A DNA stretch of 64,000 bases, from NCBI GenBank assembly GCA_019925795.1, contig CM034305.1, positions 95,330,433 to 95,394,432 of the forward strand, given 5' to 3'. The stretch comes from Dendrobium chrysotoxum. Its lineage: Eukaryota > Streptophyta > Magnoliopsida > Asparagales > Orchidaceae. The notes below the pieces were generated by a model. The model saw only the letters and a program-made list of their open reading frames with translations. It made no database searches and was not told the DNA's origin. Both the position numbers and the translations under genes were made by a program. Position 1 is the first letter of the stretch. Every line of letters begins with the position of its first letter. Positions 11,901 through 21,900 of this stretch are shown piece by piece.

Positions 11901-12088
11901 CCACGAGTGACCTCAGAGTCCAGAATCTTGGCGGTGACCAAGTTTAGTCCTTTCTTGGACTTAAGGGGGTGGGGTTTAGGTTCTTCCTTGACCCGGGGCT
12001 GCGATGGAAAAAGCTTAATCTTTTTACCCGCATGTTCAAACACGCAGGTGTTTGAACGCCCATAGATGTGGACATCATTATCAAAAAT
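8837..12088 (-). CDS. pol: Pol of the chromovirus: RT, RNase H, integrase, chromodomain
   Basis: Reads in the same frame as Gag after the TAG. Counting from the GTG codon at 12043: reverse transcriptase about 118-310 with the catalytic Y260-F-D-D; RNase H about 403-515 with D408, E445, D470 and D513; integrase zinc domain H592, H599, C629, C632; integrase core D661, D722, E758; GPY/F-like motif G897-P-F; chromodomain about 971-1025 with YLIRWKG and DTWL. All catalytic residues are present. The last 26 codons and the stop lie inside the 3' LTR (8837-8918). The chromodomain would direct integration to chromatin marks. Expression needs readthrough of the TAG or supply from another copy; whether the internal GTG is used as a start is unknown. 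Confidence 0.93.
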   Translation of the reverse strand: MFDNDVHIYGRSNTCVFEHAGKKIKLFPSQPRVKEEPKPHPLKSKKGLNLVTAKILDSEVTRGAPLYALVGREIPTESDDPIPQEVQPILGQFADVFPDDLPDQLPPLRDIQHAIDLVPGVSLPNLPHYRMNPTEHAELKKQVDELLQRGFIKESLSPCAVPALLTPKKDGSWRMCVDSRAINKITVKYRFPIPRLDDMLDMMTGATLFSKIDLKSGYHQIRIRPGDEWKTAFKTKDGLYEWMVMPFGLSNAPSTFMRIMTQVLRPFMGKFVVVYFDDILIYSHSVEQHLDHLKQVCSVLRKEQLYANPKKCTFLVDRVIFLGFIVSAHGVSADPEKVKAIVEWPLPQNIREVRSFHGLATFYRRFIRNFSTIISPITDCLKKGDFHWTPAATRAFEDIKKRMVEAPVMRLPDFSKVFEVTCDTSGVGIGGVLSQEGHPVAYFSEKLNDIRQRYSTYDKEFYAVIQSLRYWRYYLLPQEFVIFSDHEALRYINSQKKLNARHGRWVEFLQEYTYTLRHKAGVENKAADALSRRMMTTTELRAEVVGFDQIKKDYLDCSDFKETYSLLSTGSTRLVDDFLLEDGYLFKAQKLCIPSTSLRDFLVWELHAGGLAGHFGRDKTIESVEHRFFWPSLKRDVGRLVSRCHTCQLAKQRKQNTGLYTPLPVPSCPWQDVSMDFILGPPKTLRKNDAICVVVDRFFKMAHFIPCSKTSDASHIAKLYFNEVVRLHGLPKTIVSDRDVKFTSYFWKTIWMKLGTKLQFSTTFHPQTDGQTEVVNRSVGNLLRSLVGEHVKDWDSVLSTAEFAYNNYVNRTTGLSPSEIVYGYKPRQPLDLIPMCSTYRISESASSFASHLHELHKEIARQIEKSNIDYKLHVDLKRKFKTFEVGDSVMVRIRPERFPQGTVKKLHAKSAGPFKILKKINDNAYVVDLPAEFNINSSFNIEDLVAYEGPDFNPPNPLTEQPCVTPPCEIPNLPPLPDIPKSPIADKVDTILSDEIISTKEGGRRRYLIRWKGKPESKDTWLDRDELQQLDPDALEFYDSTKDTYSTESSFLPPRENDEDIHTWKVYRRRGRRSTATIESLYF
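8919..8930 (-). other. Polypurine tract region of the chromovirus
   Basis: Minus strand ccaccccgggagaa lies directly against the 3' LTR start TGATGAGG. The same bases stand beside the LTRs at 15786 and 36684, supporting the function. It lies inside the coding frame. Confidence 0.75.
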
Positions 12089-13627
12089 CTAAGGTCGCCC
12101 CAAAAGAATTTGTCCAACATCCATAATCAGAACATCGCACCATACGTTCTCCTTATAAGTGGCAAAGGAGATAGGTACGAGACTTCGTTCTTTCACCTCC
12201 AAGGCAGTGGAGTTGACCCAAGCTACCTTATACGGACTGGGGTGAGGAACGGCAGAGAGGCCTAATTTGGACACCATGCTGGAGGAGACAGCATTGATGC
12301 AACTGCCACTATCTACGATGACCTTACAGTTTTTATCTTTGATTTTGGTGTAGGTGTGAAAGATGAAAGTCCTACGCCAGTCATCGGAGGTAACAGGGTG
12401 TGACAGCGCACATCTTACCACGCAGATGGGAGATATGTCCAACTTCTGAAGGCGATGGAGGACGGCGGTGTCATCGTCCTCCTCGAAGAAATCACCCTCT
12501 TCTTCCACCTGGTGAATCTGATCAACCTCGGGCTCAAGATCCTCCTCAGTAAACTCCTCAATAATGGAAACTTTGTAGGGACTTGAGCACTGGGAAGCGA
12601 TATGCCCATACCCCTGGCATCGAAAGCATTTGGTCCCAGGACTGGACCGAGGGGCATCCGGGGTGGGAGGTTTACTTCTAAAATCAGGTCGAGGTGCAGG
12701 GGAACCCGTGGGAGGTCGAGTGCTACTACCCGGAGTAGGTCGAGTAGTAGAGGAGTGCGGGGTGGAACTACCAGACGGTCTGTAGGAGGGTCTAGGGTCG
12801 TGATGACAGCTAGAATGCTGGGATCGACACTCCTCTAAGTCAAGTACTAAACTAGACGCACTTTCTAAGGTTGTGACATTTCGGGCGAACAGCTCGTTGC
12901 GAAGGTCCTCTCGCAATCCGGTGCGAAACATGGATAGAATCTGCGCAGGGGTAGTGGAGGTCTCCCCTTTGCAACGAATCAGAAAATCATCGAAAGAGGC
13001 GATGTAATCCTTGACGGGTTTGCTACCCTGAGTCAGTCTATGCCACCTATCTAAGAGCCTAGGGAAGTACGAGGGAGGGAGGTACTTCTGCTTAAGCTCA
13101 CGCTTCATCGACAGCCAATCAGTGATGGGGTACTCATTGCGAGACTCCCTAAGACTTTCTAAGTTAGACCAGAACTGACTAGCCCTACCAATGAGTTTCA
13201 TACTGGCGAAACTGACCTTTCTAGCCTCGGAGATGTCATACCACCTAAAGAAACTATCCATACCTTTGATCCAATCCAGAAAGAGCTGGGGATCTAGGGT
13301 ACCATCGAAAGTGAGTGCATCGACCTTGATGTTTTTCATCAGGGGAAGATCAGGGTCGTGGTGGTGCTCTTGTCTATGGTGGGGAACTCGATGAGGAGCT
13401 CGAGTGTGCCCCTCATCCATAAAAGGATCATCCCCATACATAGAGGGAGGTCTAGAAGGAGTGTACGGGATAGGGTGAGTTCTATCATGCTCTATTGTGT
13501 CAAGACGATCGGTGGTGGTTCTACGAAATTCAGCGAGATCGGCTTGGTTTTCCTTTAATTGTTGGCTAATAGCATTCATTTGACCTACCAGCAAGTCTAA
13601 AGTCCTTCCAAGTTGTTCGGAATCCAT
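12089..13627 (-). CDS. gag-pro: Gag and aspartic protease of the chromovirus (stops at a TAG)
   Basis: 512 residues from MDSEQLGRTLDLL. Order: N-terminal coiled-coil-like segment (about 1-50), capsid domain (about 100-270, with FDGTLDPQLFLDWI and the W...F..KYLP region), a low-complexity Ser/Pro/Thr linker (275-330), a CCHC zinc knuckle C334-F-R-C337...H342...C347, an acidic stretch (355-388) and the protease with catalytic D439-S-G in KVIVDSGSCINAV. It packages RNA and cuts the polyprotein. The frame ends in TAG just after ILLGRP, where the family normally has a tryptophan codon, and the next frame is in register. A single G to A change on the coding strand would explain the stop. Compared with related elements the Gag length is normal. 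Confidence 0.92.
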   Translation of the reverse strand: MDSEQLGRTLDLLVGQMNAISQQLKENQADLAEFRRTTTDRLDTIEHDRTHPIPYTPSRPPSMYGDDPFMDEGHTRAPHRVPHHRQEHHHDPDLPLMKNIKVDALTFDGTLDPQLFLDWIKGMDSFFRWYDISEARKVSFASMKLIGRASQFWSNLESLRESRNEYPITDWLSMKRELKQKYLPPSYFPRLLDRWHRLTQGSKPVKDYIASFDDFLIRCKGETSTTPAQILSMFRTGLREDLRNELFARNVTTLESASSLVLDLEECRSQHSSCHHDPRPSYRPSGSSTPHSSTTRPTPGSSTRPPTGSPAPRPDFRSKPPTPDAPRSSPGTKCFRCQGYGHIASQCSSPYKVSIIEEFTEEDLEPEVDQIHQVEEEGDFFEEDDDTAVLHRLQKLDISPICVVRCALSHPVTSDDWRRTFIFHTYTKIKDKNCKVIVDSGSCINAVSSSMVSKLGLSAVPHPSPYKVAWVNSTALEVKERSLVPISFATYKENVWCDVLIMDVGQILLGRP

Positions 13628-13973
13628 TGCTAAGTACTAGGGAGGGTTTGGGGGTGACAACTAGGAGTGGACAGCAAGTGTAAGTGCAGGAAATACACCT
13701 TAAAATGTTACTAAATGCTGCAGGAAACTTAGGGACAGCACTCTATGCTAAGGTGTTAAGTCTCCTAAACAACTAGCAAGGTTAAGGGGTTAAGGATAGC
13801 ACTTAGATACCAAAGAAAAAGCTTTATAACACACAAAATGTATGCAGAAATTTAAAGGACAGCAAACAACATTGGAATTTTTAAATGATTTAAAAGATGC
13901 GATGTATGCGAAACTAAATGGAACTAGCAAGGTAGCAACCTAGGATGAATTCTAGCACGTAAGCCTAGGTTAA

Positions 13974-13989
13974 CCATACTCTGATACCA
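13974..13989 (-). other. Primer-binding site, initiator Met tRNA
   Basis: Minus strand reads tggtatcagagtatgg, two bases after the LTR end. The first twelve bases are the standard plant iMet primer site. Confidence 0.9.
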
Positions 13990-13991
13990 GA

Positions 13992-15785
13992 TGATGCAGG
14001 ACTAATATGCTTGAATGTAAATTGGATTTTGCACGGTGTACTTTAAAGAGCAATTGGTAGATTAAATTACTAACATTTGAACGATAAAATAAAACAAGAG
14101 AGGGATGCTTGCGTTTAGGCTAAACCACATGTAATAATGCTAGCACAAACAAATATTTAGAGAATCAAAATGATGCTAACATAGTAGTTGTTCATGCATA
14201 ATTCCTCGATTAACAATGAGACAAGCAAACATAAAGGAACACTCAAGTACTCCTACGTTTACTAAGCTTTTAGCATGAGGAGCGGCTTAGATCCTTTACG
14301 ATTTCATCATCACCTACAAGGTTAGGAGAAAGTGAAGTAATTGACGAAATAAGAAGGTTCACCATAACCGGAGAGGAGTCGTTGTTGGATAGCCGCCACT
14401 TGCTTGCCAATAGCAAAGGTGAGGCGGCGTAGGAGGTGAGTGAAGTACTTGCTGAACGGAGGAGCGTCCGGAGGGGAAGCAGTCGTGAGTCGGCCTAGGA
14501 TGGTCCACCGTCCCTTCTTCCTCTGATCGTCAATCGTATCTACCAAAGTAATGTGGATCCGATCGAAATATTCTTCGACGGTGTCGTCGAAGTCAAACCC
14601 GACGTCGAAGAACGGGGACCGGAGGATGTCGATGTTATCGTCTTCGTCAAGTACCAACCCGTAATCCCATACGGGCACGTCCATTCATGTTGTTGAAGGG
14701 TGACAAGTAATGGTCGGTGAAGCTTTGCTGCCCTTGATGTGTTCTTCCAATAGAGTGGTGATTTCCTTTGAGAATCCAAGGAGAAAGAGGGTGGGGAAGG
14801 TGGCCGGCCAAGGGATGGGGTTGGGGAATTAGGGTTAGGGTTTTGGAGAGGGAAGGAAGTTATTTAAAATCTGAAATTTAATTTCAGATTTTTAGGGAGG
14901 AGGGAAGTTGGAAATTGTTTGAAATCAAATCCCAAAGAGAAAAGAGGCTTTAATAGAAGAGAGAGAGAGGGGGCGGCATAGGGATAGGGGCCGGCGGTTT
15001 GTAGAGAGGATTGGGAGAGATTTGGGGAGGGGATTGGGGTTTCTTAATTTAGAATTAGAGAAAAGGAAAGATTTAATTCTCTCCTTATCAATCAAAATTT
15101 CAAAAGAAATCAAATAGGAAACTTTCCTAAAATAGTTTTGATAATTTAGGAAAGTATCCTAATTTGAATTTAAATTGAATTCAAATCTTCAATACCTTCC
15201 AAATATATTCCCTAATATTTTAGGAAACTTAATTAGAGAGAGAGGAAGGGGTGGGGGACGGGTGGGAGCCGGGTGGGAGCCGGCGGCTGGTAGAGGAGGG
15301 GCGGGTGGGCCGTGGGGGGGTAGGGGAAGGTGGGGAATCGGTTTGGGGAAGGGAAGGGGGGAAGGGGTCGGGCCGTGGGTTGGGGGAAGAGGGAAGGAGA
15401 AGGGGAGGGGAGGGAGGAGCTAAGATTTAAAACCACGAACCCGACACATCGAAGTTGGTGGGTGATGCACTTCCTTCTCCAAAGGATCTCTCCAAGCTCT
15501 CAAACTCACATAAGGATGCGATATGCATAAATTTTAATAATAATCATTCATTACTCAAAACAGTACACTAGGGCCTTTAAGTAGCCCAAATACAAAATAC
15601 AAACGAAAAGACAAACATGCCCTCTTGGGCTTACAAACATATCCCTCTAAAGTAAGGGCACAATGGTAAACGAAAATAAAAGACAACAATAATCATAATA
15701 GAACTAAAAATATAAAGACTCGATCGTGGTCGTAGATCGACGACCACGTCTCCGATACACTTTCCAAGTGTGGATGTCCTCATCA
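13992..15785 (-). repeat. 5' LTR of the chromovirus
   Basis: 1794 bp, nearly identical to 7138-8918. It has an extra copy of gggtgggagccg near 15265 and an extra G near 15320. Unlike a normal 5' LTR it is preceded (at higher coordinates) by 144 bp of internal sequence. Confidence 0.92.
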
Positions 15786-15929
15786 TTCTCCCGGGGTGAA
15801 AGAAAGCTCGACTCCGTCGAGTAAGTATCTCTGGTGCTGTCATAGAACTCCAATGCATCTGGATCCAGCTGCTGCAACTCGTCACGATCCAACCACGTAT
15901 CTTCCGACTCGGGCTTACCTTTCCACCTA
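15786..15929 (-). pseudogene. Second copy of the chromovirus 3' coding end and polypurine tract
   Basis: Nearly identical to 8919-9061 (about three differences). It encodes the chromodomain tail with DTWLDRDELQQLDPDALEF, then the polypurine tract beside the 5' LTR. It ends abruptly at about 15929, where different LTR sequence begins. This is what a tandem LTR-internal-LTR-internal array looks like after truncation. Confidence 0.88.
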
Positions 15930-16657
15930 TTTTGGGGCCTTCCTAAAATAGGTTTATATCAATTAGGAAGGGTTTGAAATTCAAATTCATTTGAATGTGA
16001 ATTAGAGACCTTCCAAATTAATATTGTGATAAATTAGGAAAGTAGTAAATTTGGGTAACTGTGGAATCTCGGGATGGGGGAAATGGTGGCCGGTAGCTAG
16101 GGTGTAGAGGGGGAGGCTAGCGGCTAGGGTAGGGAGGAAGAGGCCAACGATTATGGGATAGGATGGGTGGGGGAGGTGCTCGGGTATGGTGGTGGGGTTG
16201 ATTTTGGGTGGAATTGGGGTGAGGCCGGCAGCTTAGAGGAGGAAGGGGAAGGTTGGTTAGAGATGAGGAAGAAGATGGTGGAGGAAGAAGACCATGAGCC
16301 CGGACGCTTCCTACGGCTGGTGGGTATTCCGTTGCCCTCACCTAGGGACTTCAACTCTCACATAAGCTCACAAGCTCTCCAAGAACACAAGTGAAAAAAG
16401 AAATCTCATAATAATTATCATCCCCTCTCAAGAAGAGAAAAGGGGTATAAATAGCCAAGTACAATAATAAACATCAAAAGATAAAAGTGCCCCTCAGGGG
16501 TCACCAGAACCTACTCCCTCAAGCGAGGGTAAAATCGAAAACAATACAATAATAATTAAAAATACAAATAATAACTTAGAAATAAAGGGATGCAATCGCG
16601 GCCGTCGATCTCCGGCCCCATCTCTAATAAACCCTCCACTGTCGGATGTCCTCATCA
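15930..16657 (-). repeat. Truncated LTR (5' part) of a related family
   Basis: On the minus strand starts TGATGAGGACATCCGAC at 16657, carries the TATA-like ctatttata region near 16445-16455 and the GC-rich block near 16290-16350, and breaks off at 15930 in an A/T-rich segment. The inner part matches the reverse complement of 20590-20680. Confidence 0.75.
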
Positions 16658-17008
16658 ATTTGCGTGCCAAGTGCTGAGCCACTTGAAACATATTTTTCTG
16701 CTGCTATCCTTGAAGCTTGACGCAACCCTAAAAACAGATTAGTTTTCTACTACCATACCTTCATTGTCGTCCTTCCCCTGTGGTTGCTATCCTATCTATA
16801 ACCAATGCAGTCTTCATTGCTACCCTGCTTAATATAACATTTATTGCTATCCTTTGCCACCATAATGTCTAAATCTAATTTGTCTCAAAGTTTTGACAAC
16901 CAAATGGAGGACTTTATAGTACACCAAGGGACTTGATAACTCTACTTTTCTGGGACTAATTATCAAGTTTGGAATGACAAATCTGTATTCCCCAGCTTGA
17001 GGGGGAGT
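16658..17008 (+). pseudogene. Copia-type retrotransposon 3' internal remnant with polypurine tract
   Basis: Ends in cttgagggggag (16998-17009), the usual plant copia polypurine tract, immediately before an LTR-like start. No clean reading frame. Several ttgctatcc words occur at 16700-16860. Confidence 0.6.
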
Positions 17009-17404
17009 GTTAAAATCCTAACCGTCCCTTGGCCCTTGATCCCACAGCCAGGATGGAGATCCGTGGGAGGCTCACGTGGATCACGTCGATCTCCATCCAT
17101 ATTCGGGTGGCTGATTTAAGAAGGATTATATTTTGGCAATTATGCATGATTTTGAATTTATTTGTTTCTTTATTAAGATATCTTGTATAGATCTATAAAT
17201 AAGGATATTTTTTGTATAATGAAATTGAAGCATTTTCCCTCTCCAATTCTTTGAATTTAACAAAACATTCCGACTATTTTTACTATTGATCATAAAGAAA
17301 TGTATTTGCAGTAAAGTTCCAAACTTGTCAATAATTGTTTGAAACCTCATCTAATTCGTGCCATGTTCAAGTTTTACTTAAAACTTTAAAAGGCAAAGCC
17401 TAGA
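17009..17404 (+). repeat. Copia-type LTR fragment
   Basis: Begins tgttaaaatcctaacc beside the polypurine tract and contains the TATA-like ctataaataagg near 17191-17202. Its far end is not clear; the solo LTR at 17405 was inserted into or next to it. Confidence 0.6.
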
Positions 17405-18614
17405 TGATGTAGAACGAATATGGGGGGTGAGGGAAATTTGAAATTAGAATTAATTAATTCCCATAATGGGATATCCAATTAGAGAATTAATTAATTGAGG
17501 GAAATTAATTGGAGAGGGAATATAGAAGGGGGGGAATTAAAAAATCTGAATTTAATTTCAGATTTCCTAAAAGGAGGAAATAATTTGAAATTAAAACTAC
17601 CCTTAATGGGGAATAAGGGGTGCGGCTAATGGGAGGTATTAATGGGATTTAATTATGAGATATGGGTTTAATTAGAGAGAGAAAAGGAAGGGAAGGGGGG
17701 CCGGCCAATGGAGGGAAGAGGGGAGCGTCTACATTCAACGTATATGGATCTTTGCATTGATTATTGATTGATGACTTCAAATCTGAATTAATTTCAGATT
17801 TGCATCAATTGGGGATGCTTCCTAAAATAGTTGTATTAATTAGGAAAGTATTTGAAATTCAAATTAATTTGAATTCAAATTAATTAACTTTCCAAATTAA
17901 TAATAGGCTAAATTAGGAAGGTATTGAAGATGCAATTTGAATTTTAAAATCAAGGGAATTATGGAGGAAGTGGGCCGACGACGGCTAAGGGGGGGAAAGG
18001 GAAAGCCGTCAGGTTTAGGTGGTGGGGAAGAGTCGGCCGGCTATGGAGGTGGAGGGGTTTATGGCAGGTGGTTGATATGAAAAAAGTGGAGGAGGCTCGT
18101 AGCTTTGGAGGGGTTTGTGGGAGAATCTGTCGGTGGCAAGTGGGCGATTTTGGCTGGCGGTCAAGGGTGGAGGAGAAAAGGATTTAGGGAAAGAAAAATA
18201 CAACCGCGAGCCCAGACACATCCTGCAGCTGACGGGTATTACGTTGCCCTTCTCCAAGGGACTTCAAGCCACGAGCCCGGACCCATCCTGCGGCTGGTGG
18301 AAACTCCAATTCCCACCCATAGGAATCTCACTAACGTTCTCTCCAAAGAACACAAGGGCAAACATAAAATTTTATTAATAATCCATCATTACATTACACA
18401 AGCAAGGGTCTCTATAAATAGGCCTAACAAACTAAAATAAGACACATATATCCCTAGGGCTTACATAGGACGACCCTCTTAAATAAGAGTAAAAACGAAA
18501 AATTCATAATAAAAAATAAAATTATAAATAAAATTTAAGATAACGTGGGACGATGACGACCGTCGATCTTCAGCTCCTCCTCGGATAGACATGGACGGTT
18601 GAATGTCCGCATCA
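17405..18614 (-). mobile_element. Solo LTR, 1210 bp, with target duplication CTAGA
   Basis: Minus strand begins TGATGCGGACATTC and ends TTCTACATCA. ctaga stands at 17400-17404 and again at 18615-18619, an exact 5-bp target duplication. It is the same family as the LTRs at 35311 and 36684, with two copies of the gagcccggac...cctgc block (18208-18300). It lies inside APC7 intron 5, about 300 bp from exon 5. Confidence 0.92.
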
Positions 18615-18619
18615 CTAGA

Positions 18620-18925
18620 AGTGTTTTTCACCAATATATGCCTCTATACATGATACAACTATCAAATAACCTTTTAATATTTGCATCTAAGTAGTTTTAG
18701 AACAATTTCAATGGAAAGTAAAATTGTTTGTGTCAAAATATCACAATTGGACATTTAAACCTCAACGCAAGTATGCAAAATGAACTATTAAGAGAGATAA
18801 TGATGCATCTAATGTAACTTACTGAACATCTATCCTAAATTGAGAGCTTGATGATAATTATGAGATAGTTAAATCCATATTCCAACAAGTTAAACAATTA
18901 ACAAGATCAATTGAGAAAAGAAAAC
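18620..18925. other. Start of APC7 intron 5, no feature seen
   Basis: AT-rich sequence between the donor of exon 5 and the solo LTR. Confidence 0.6.
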
Positions 18926-18988
18926 CTCCGCAAGAGCAGCCCGGTTCTCACATAGCGCACAATAGCAAAGGGTAATCTTGAATTTCAC
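18926..18988 (-). CDS. APC7: APC7 exon 5
   Basis: 21 codons, VKFKITLCYCALCENRAALAE, between the acceptor attggcag and the donor gttttc. It is separated from exon 4 by a normal 91-bp intron (18989-19079). It continues the conserved NENE[VR].FK join. The next exon, expected to begin with M-E, was not found between here and position 1. Confidence 0.85.
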
Positions 18989-21900
18989 CTGCCAATTTTC
19001 ACAGAACATAAAAGAAGATTACTATCAAAATCAAGTGAAATCTCGATTCAACAGCAAATTCCATCAGACAGAAAATTACCTCATTTTCATTGATAGCTGA
19101 AATGTTCATATTATTTGGAGAAGAGGATCTAGCGGATGCAGACAGTGAACTTCTGGAAACTGTTGTTTGCTTGGGAATAATCTTGCAGAGTTGCAAAGCC
19201 TGTTTATACATGCTCTGTAGGCAACAAGAAAAGTAAAGTTACACGGCATTCCTTTGAAAAATCACTAATGGAACAAAAAAAAAACCTTAATAGGCTTAAA
19301 TCATCAGAAAAAAATATGCTGGGCTGTAATCTGCAACCAAGCTCTATGAAGATAAATATACTAGTCACGCTTCAATAAAGCTTCAAGAGAATTTCCCTTA
19401 ATTTTACCGGGCAACTGCTAGATAGCTTCTACAACCACCATGTGGGAGACATTGGATTTTAACAATCATTCCATGGACTCTGTTAGGAAATACTTGAAGA
19501 TCTCAAGTAAACCAAAACAATAGAGATAAAAATAGCAAGAACACTCCAAAAATCCAATGGAAAAACAAGCAAAACAGTAGTTTTTATTGCAGAAATCAAA
19601 CTAACGGAAGAAAAATAGCAAGATACAATTGATCCTCAATTCGAGAGGAGGATCTATCTCTCCCAATCCCTAGACGCCGCTAGAGCCCAAGACACCAAAC
19701 TCCAAGAACAAGAACAGTCATAATAATTTGCATACCTCTAACCCTAATCCTCTCTTCCTATTAAAGCAAACAATTAAACAACAAATACCCAAACAATCCT
19801 TCCCTAATTCCCTCATATTTCCTTAATTAATTCCCTCCTAAATTAGCTCTCAAATCATCCCATAAATCTGCCCTCGTCAATTAGGAAACATTTCCTAATT
19901 AATCCCCCCAATCAGCCCTAAATATGTCCTCTTCAATTAGAAAATTTTTCCTAATTAATCCCCTCTAAATTAGCCCCTATATATGATCTCTTCAATTAGG
20001 AAACATCTCCTAATTAATTCTTTTTATTAAGAACCTTCCTAAACAACTCCCTCTTGGTTAGAAAATTTCCTAATTCCCTCCCAATCAAATTTGGCTGGTC
20101 TATAAAACTCCTAATGCAACACTTTATCAGAAATGATGTGGATGAGTCATTAGCAATAGCCAAAAAATGTTTACTCTTACAACGTCCCAAATGTTTGAAC
20201 TAATCAAAACTTAACAATCACAAATTTCAAAAAGAGGAAAAACAAAGGAAGATACTGCCTGAATCAAGTGAAAGAAGAATGAACTTCTAATCCCCATAAT
20301 CACCCTTCCAATAACTTCCATATATAGTGACAAAATATTCAAAAGCATTGCTGACCTCGTTTTCATAAAAAAACCCACAATCAACCTCATTGATCTTTTA
20401 AATTGAATCGAGACGAGAGCTCAAATTTATTAAACCAAATTTGATTCCAATTAAATGGGTGTAATCTAACCAAATCGAACTAATTCGACTAGTTTCGAGT
20501 CTAATTTCCGTTTGGCGGCTTCGATTAACCCAATTTAACTCATCACAATTTATTTAACTTACATTGAATGCGTCCACATATGATGAATGTATTCACATAC
20601 GATGGAAGGTCTCTAATTCACATTCAAATGAATTTGAATTTAAAACCCTTCCTAATTGATATAAACCTATTTTAGGAAATCCCCCAATTCTTGCAAATCT
20701 GAAATTAGTTAGGATTTGATTTTAAATACACATTCATCGTATGTGGATGAATGTGGAGTGTTGCGTTAGGTAGTCGACAGCCAGCGTAAAACTTGTCGAA
20801 TAATAATGACATGAATCATTTAAGAAATTGTGTTAATGCTAGGGCGTCCCCTAAAAGCGACGCACTGTATGGCCTGAATACAGCGACAAGTGGGCAAGGG
20901 CCGCTGCATCGGCGCCCGGGAGCAGTGTTAAATAAGCAAAGGTTCCCACATCAAGGATGGATGTGAGCAAAGAAGCTAGTCCATGAAACTAAAATTAGGA
21001 TAGGAACTTGGAATATAGGTTCTCTTACAGGAAAATTCATGGAATTAATAGATATTATGATTCATAGGAAGATAAATATTCTGTGCATTCAGGAAACTAA
21101 ATGGGTTGGAGAGAAGGCTAAGGAGAATGATAGTTTAGGATTTAAACTTTGGTATTCGGGTAGGAGTCGTACTAGAAATGGTGTATGTGTGATTTTAGAT
21201 TAGAGTTTGAAGGATAATGTTATAAAAATTAATAGAATTTGAGATAGAATTATAGCTTTAAAGATTATTATTGATGCTAAGATTGTTAACATTATAAGTG
21301 CTTATGCTCCTCAAGTGGGTTTGGATATGGGTTCAAAATTAAAATTTTGGAATAACTTAGATGAATTAATACAAAAGATACCTCTTGAAGAAAGATTTTT
21401 TATTGGAGGAGATTTAAATGGACGTGTTGGTAGAGAGGTAGATGATTTTAAAAGTATTCATGGTGGCCATAGGTTTGAAACGACAAATGAAGGTGGTAAG
21501 TCCATATTAGATTTTTGTTTAGCTTATGATTTTTTAATTGCTAATATCTTATTTAAGAAAAGGAATGAGCATCTTATTACTTATAGAAATGGATATAGTA
21601 CAACTCAGATTGATTATTTTCTTATAAAAAAATTAGATCGTTTAGATTGCAAAGATTATAAAGTTATTCGAGTGAAAATTTATGTACCCAACATCGTTTA
21701 TTAGTTTTGGACTTTAAGATGAAGGGGCAAAAAATAAAAAATAAAGTAAAGCGATATTCTAGGATTAGATGGGGGCATTTAAAAGAATATTAACAAAAAT
21801 ATTTTTGAGAGAAAGATTTTAGATCTTAAAATTTTATATAATAGATTAGATACTAAGGAGGGAGAAAGATATATGTATAAGTTAGCCAAACAAAGAGATA

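Larger units (their letters stand above)
7138..15785 (-). mobile_element. Near-intact Ty3/gypsy chromovirus with two LTRs
   Basis: 8.65 kb, read on the minus strand: 5' LTR 13992-15785, primer site, leader, gag-protease, RT, RNase H, integrase, chromodomain, polypurine tract, 3' LTR 7138-8918. By eye the two LTRs differ by only about fifteen substitutions plus a few small indels (mainly a 12-bp duplication near 15265), so the copy is young. The coding frame is continuous except for one TAG at 12089-12091. No matching target duplication can be checked because the right side is fused to another partial copy. The clade within chromoviruses was not decided. Confidence 0.93.
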
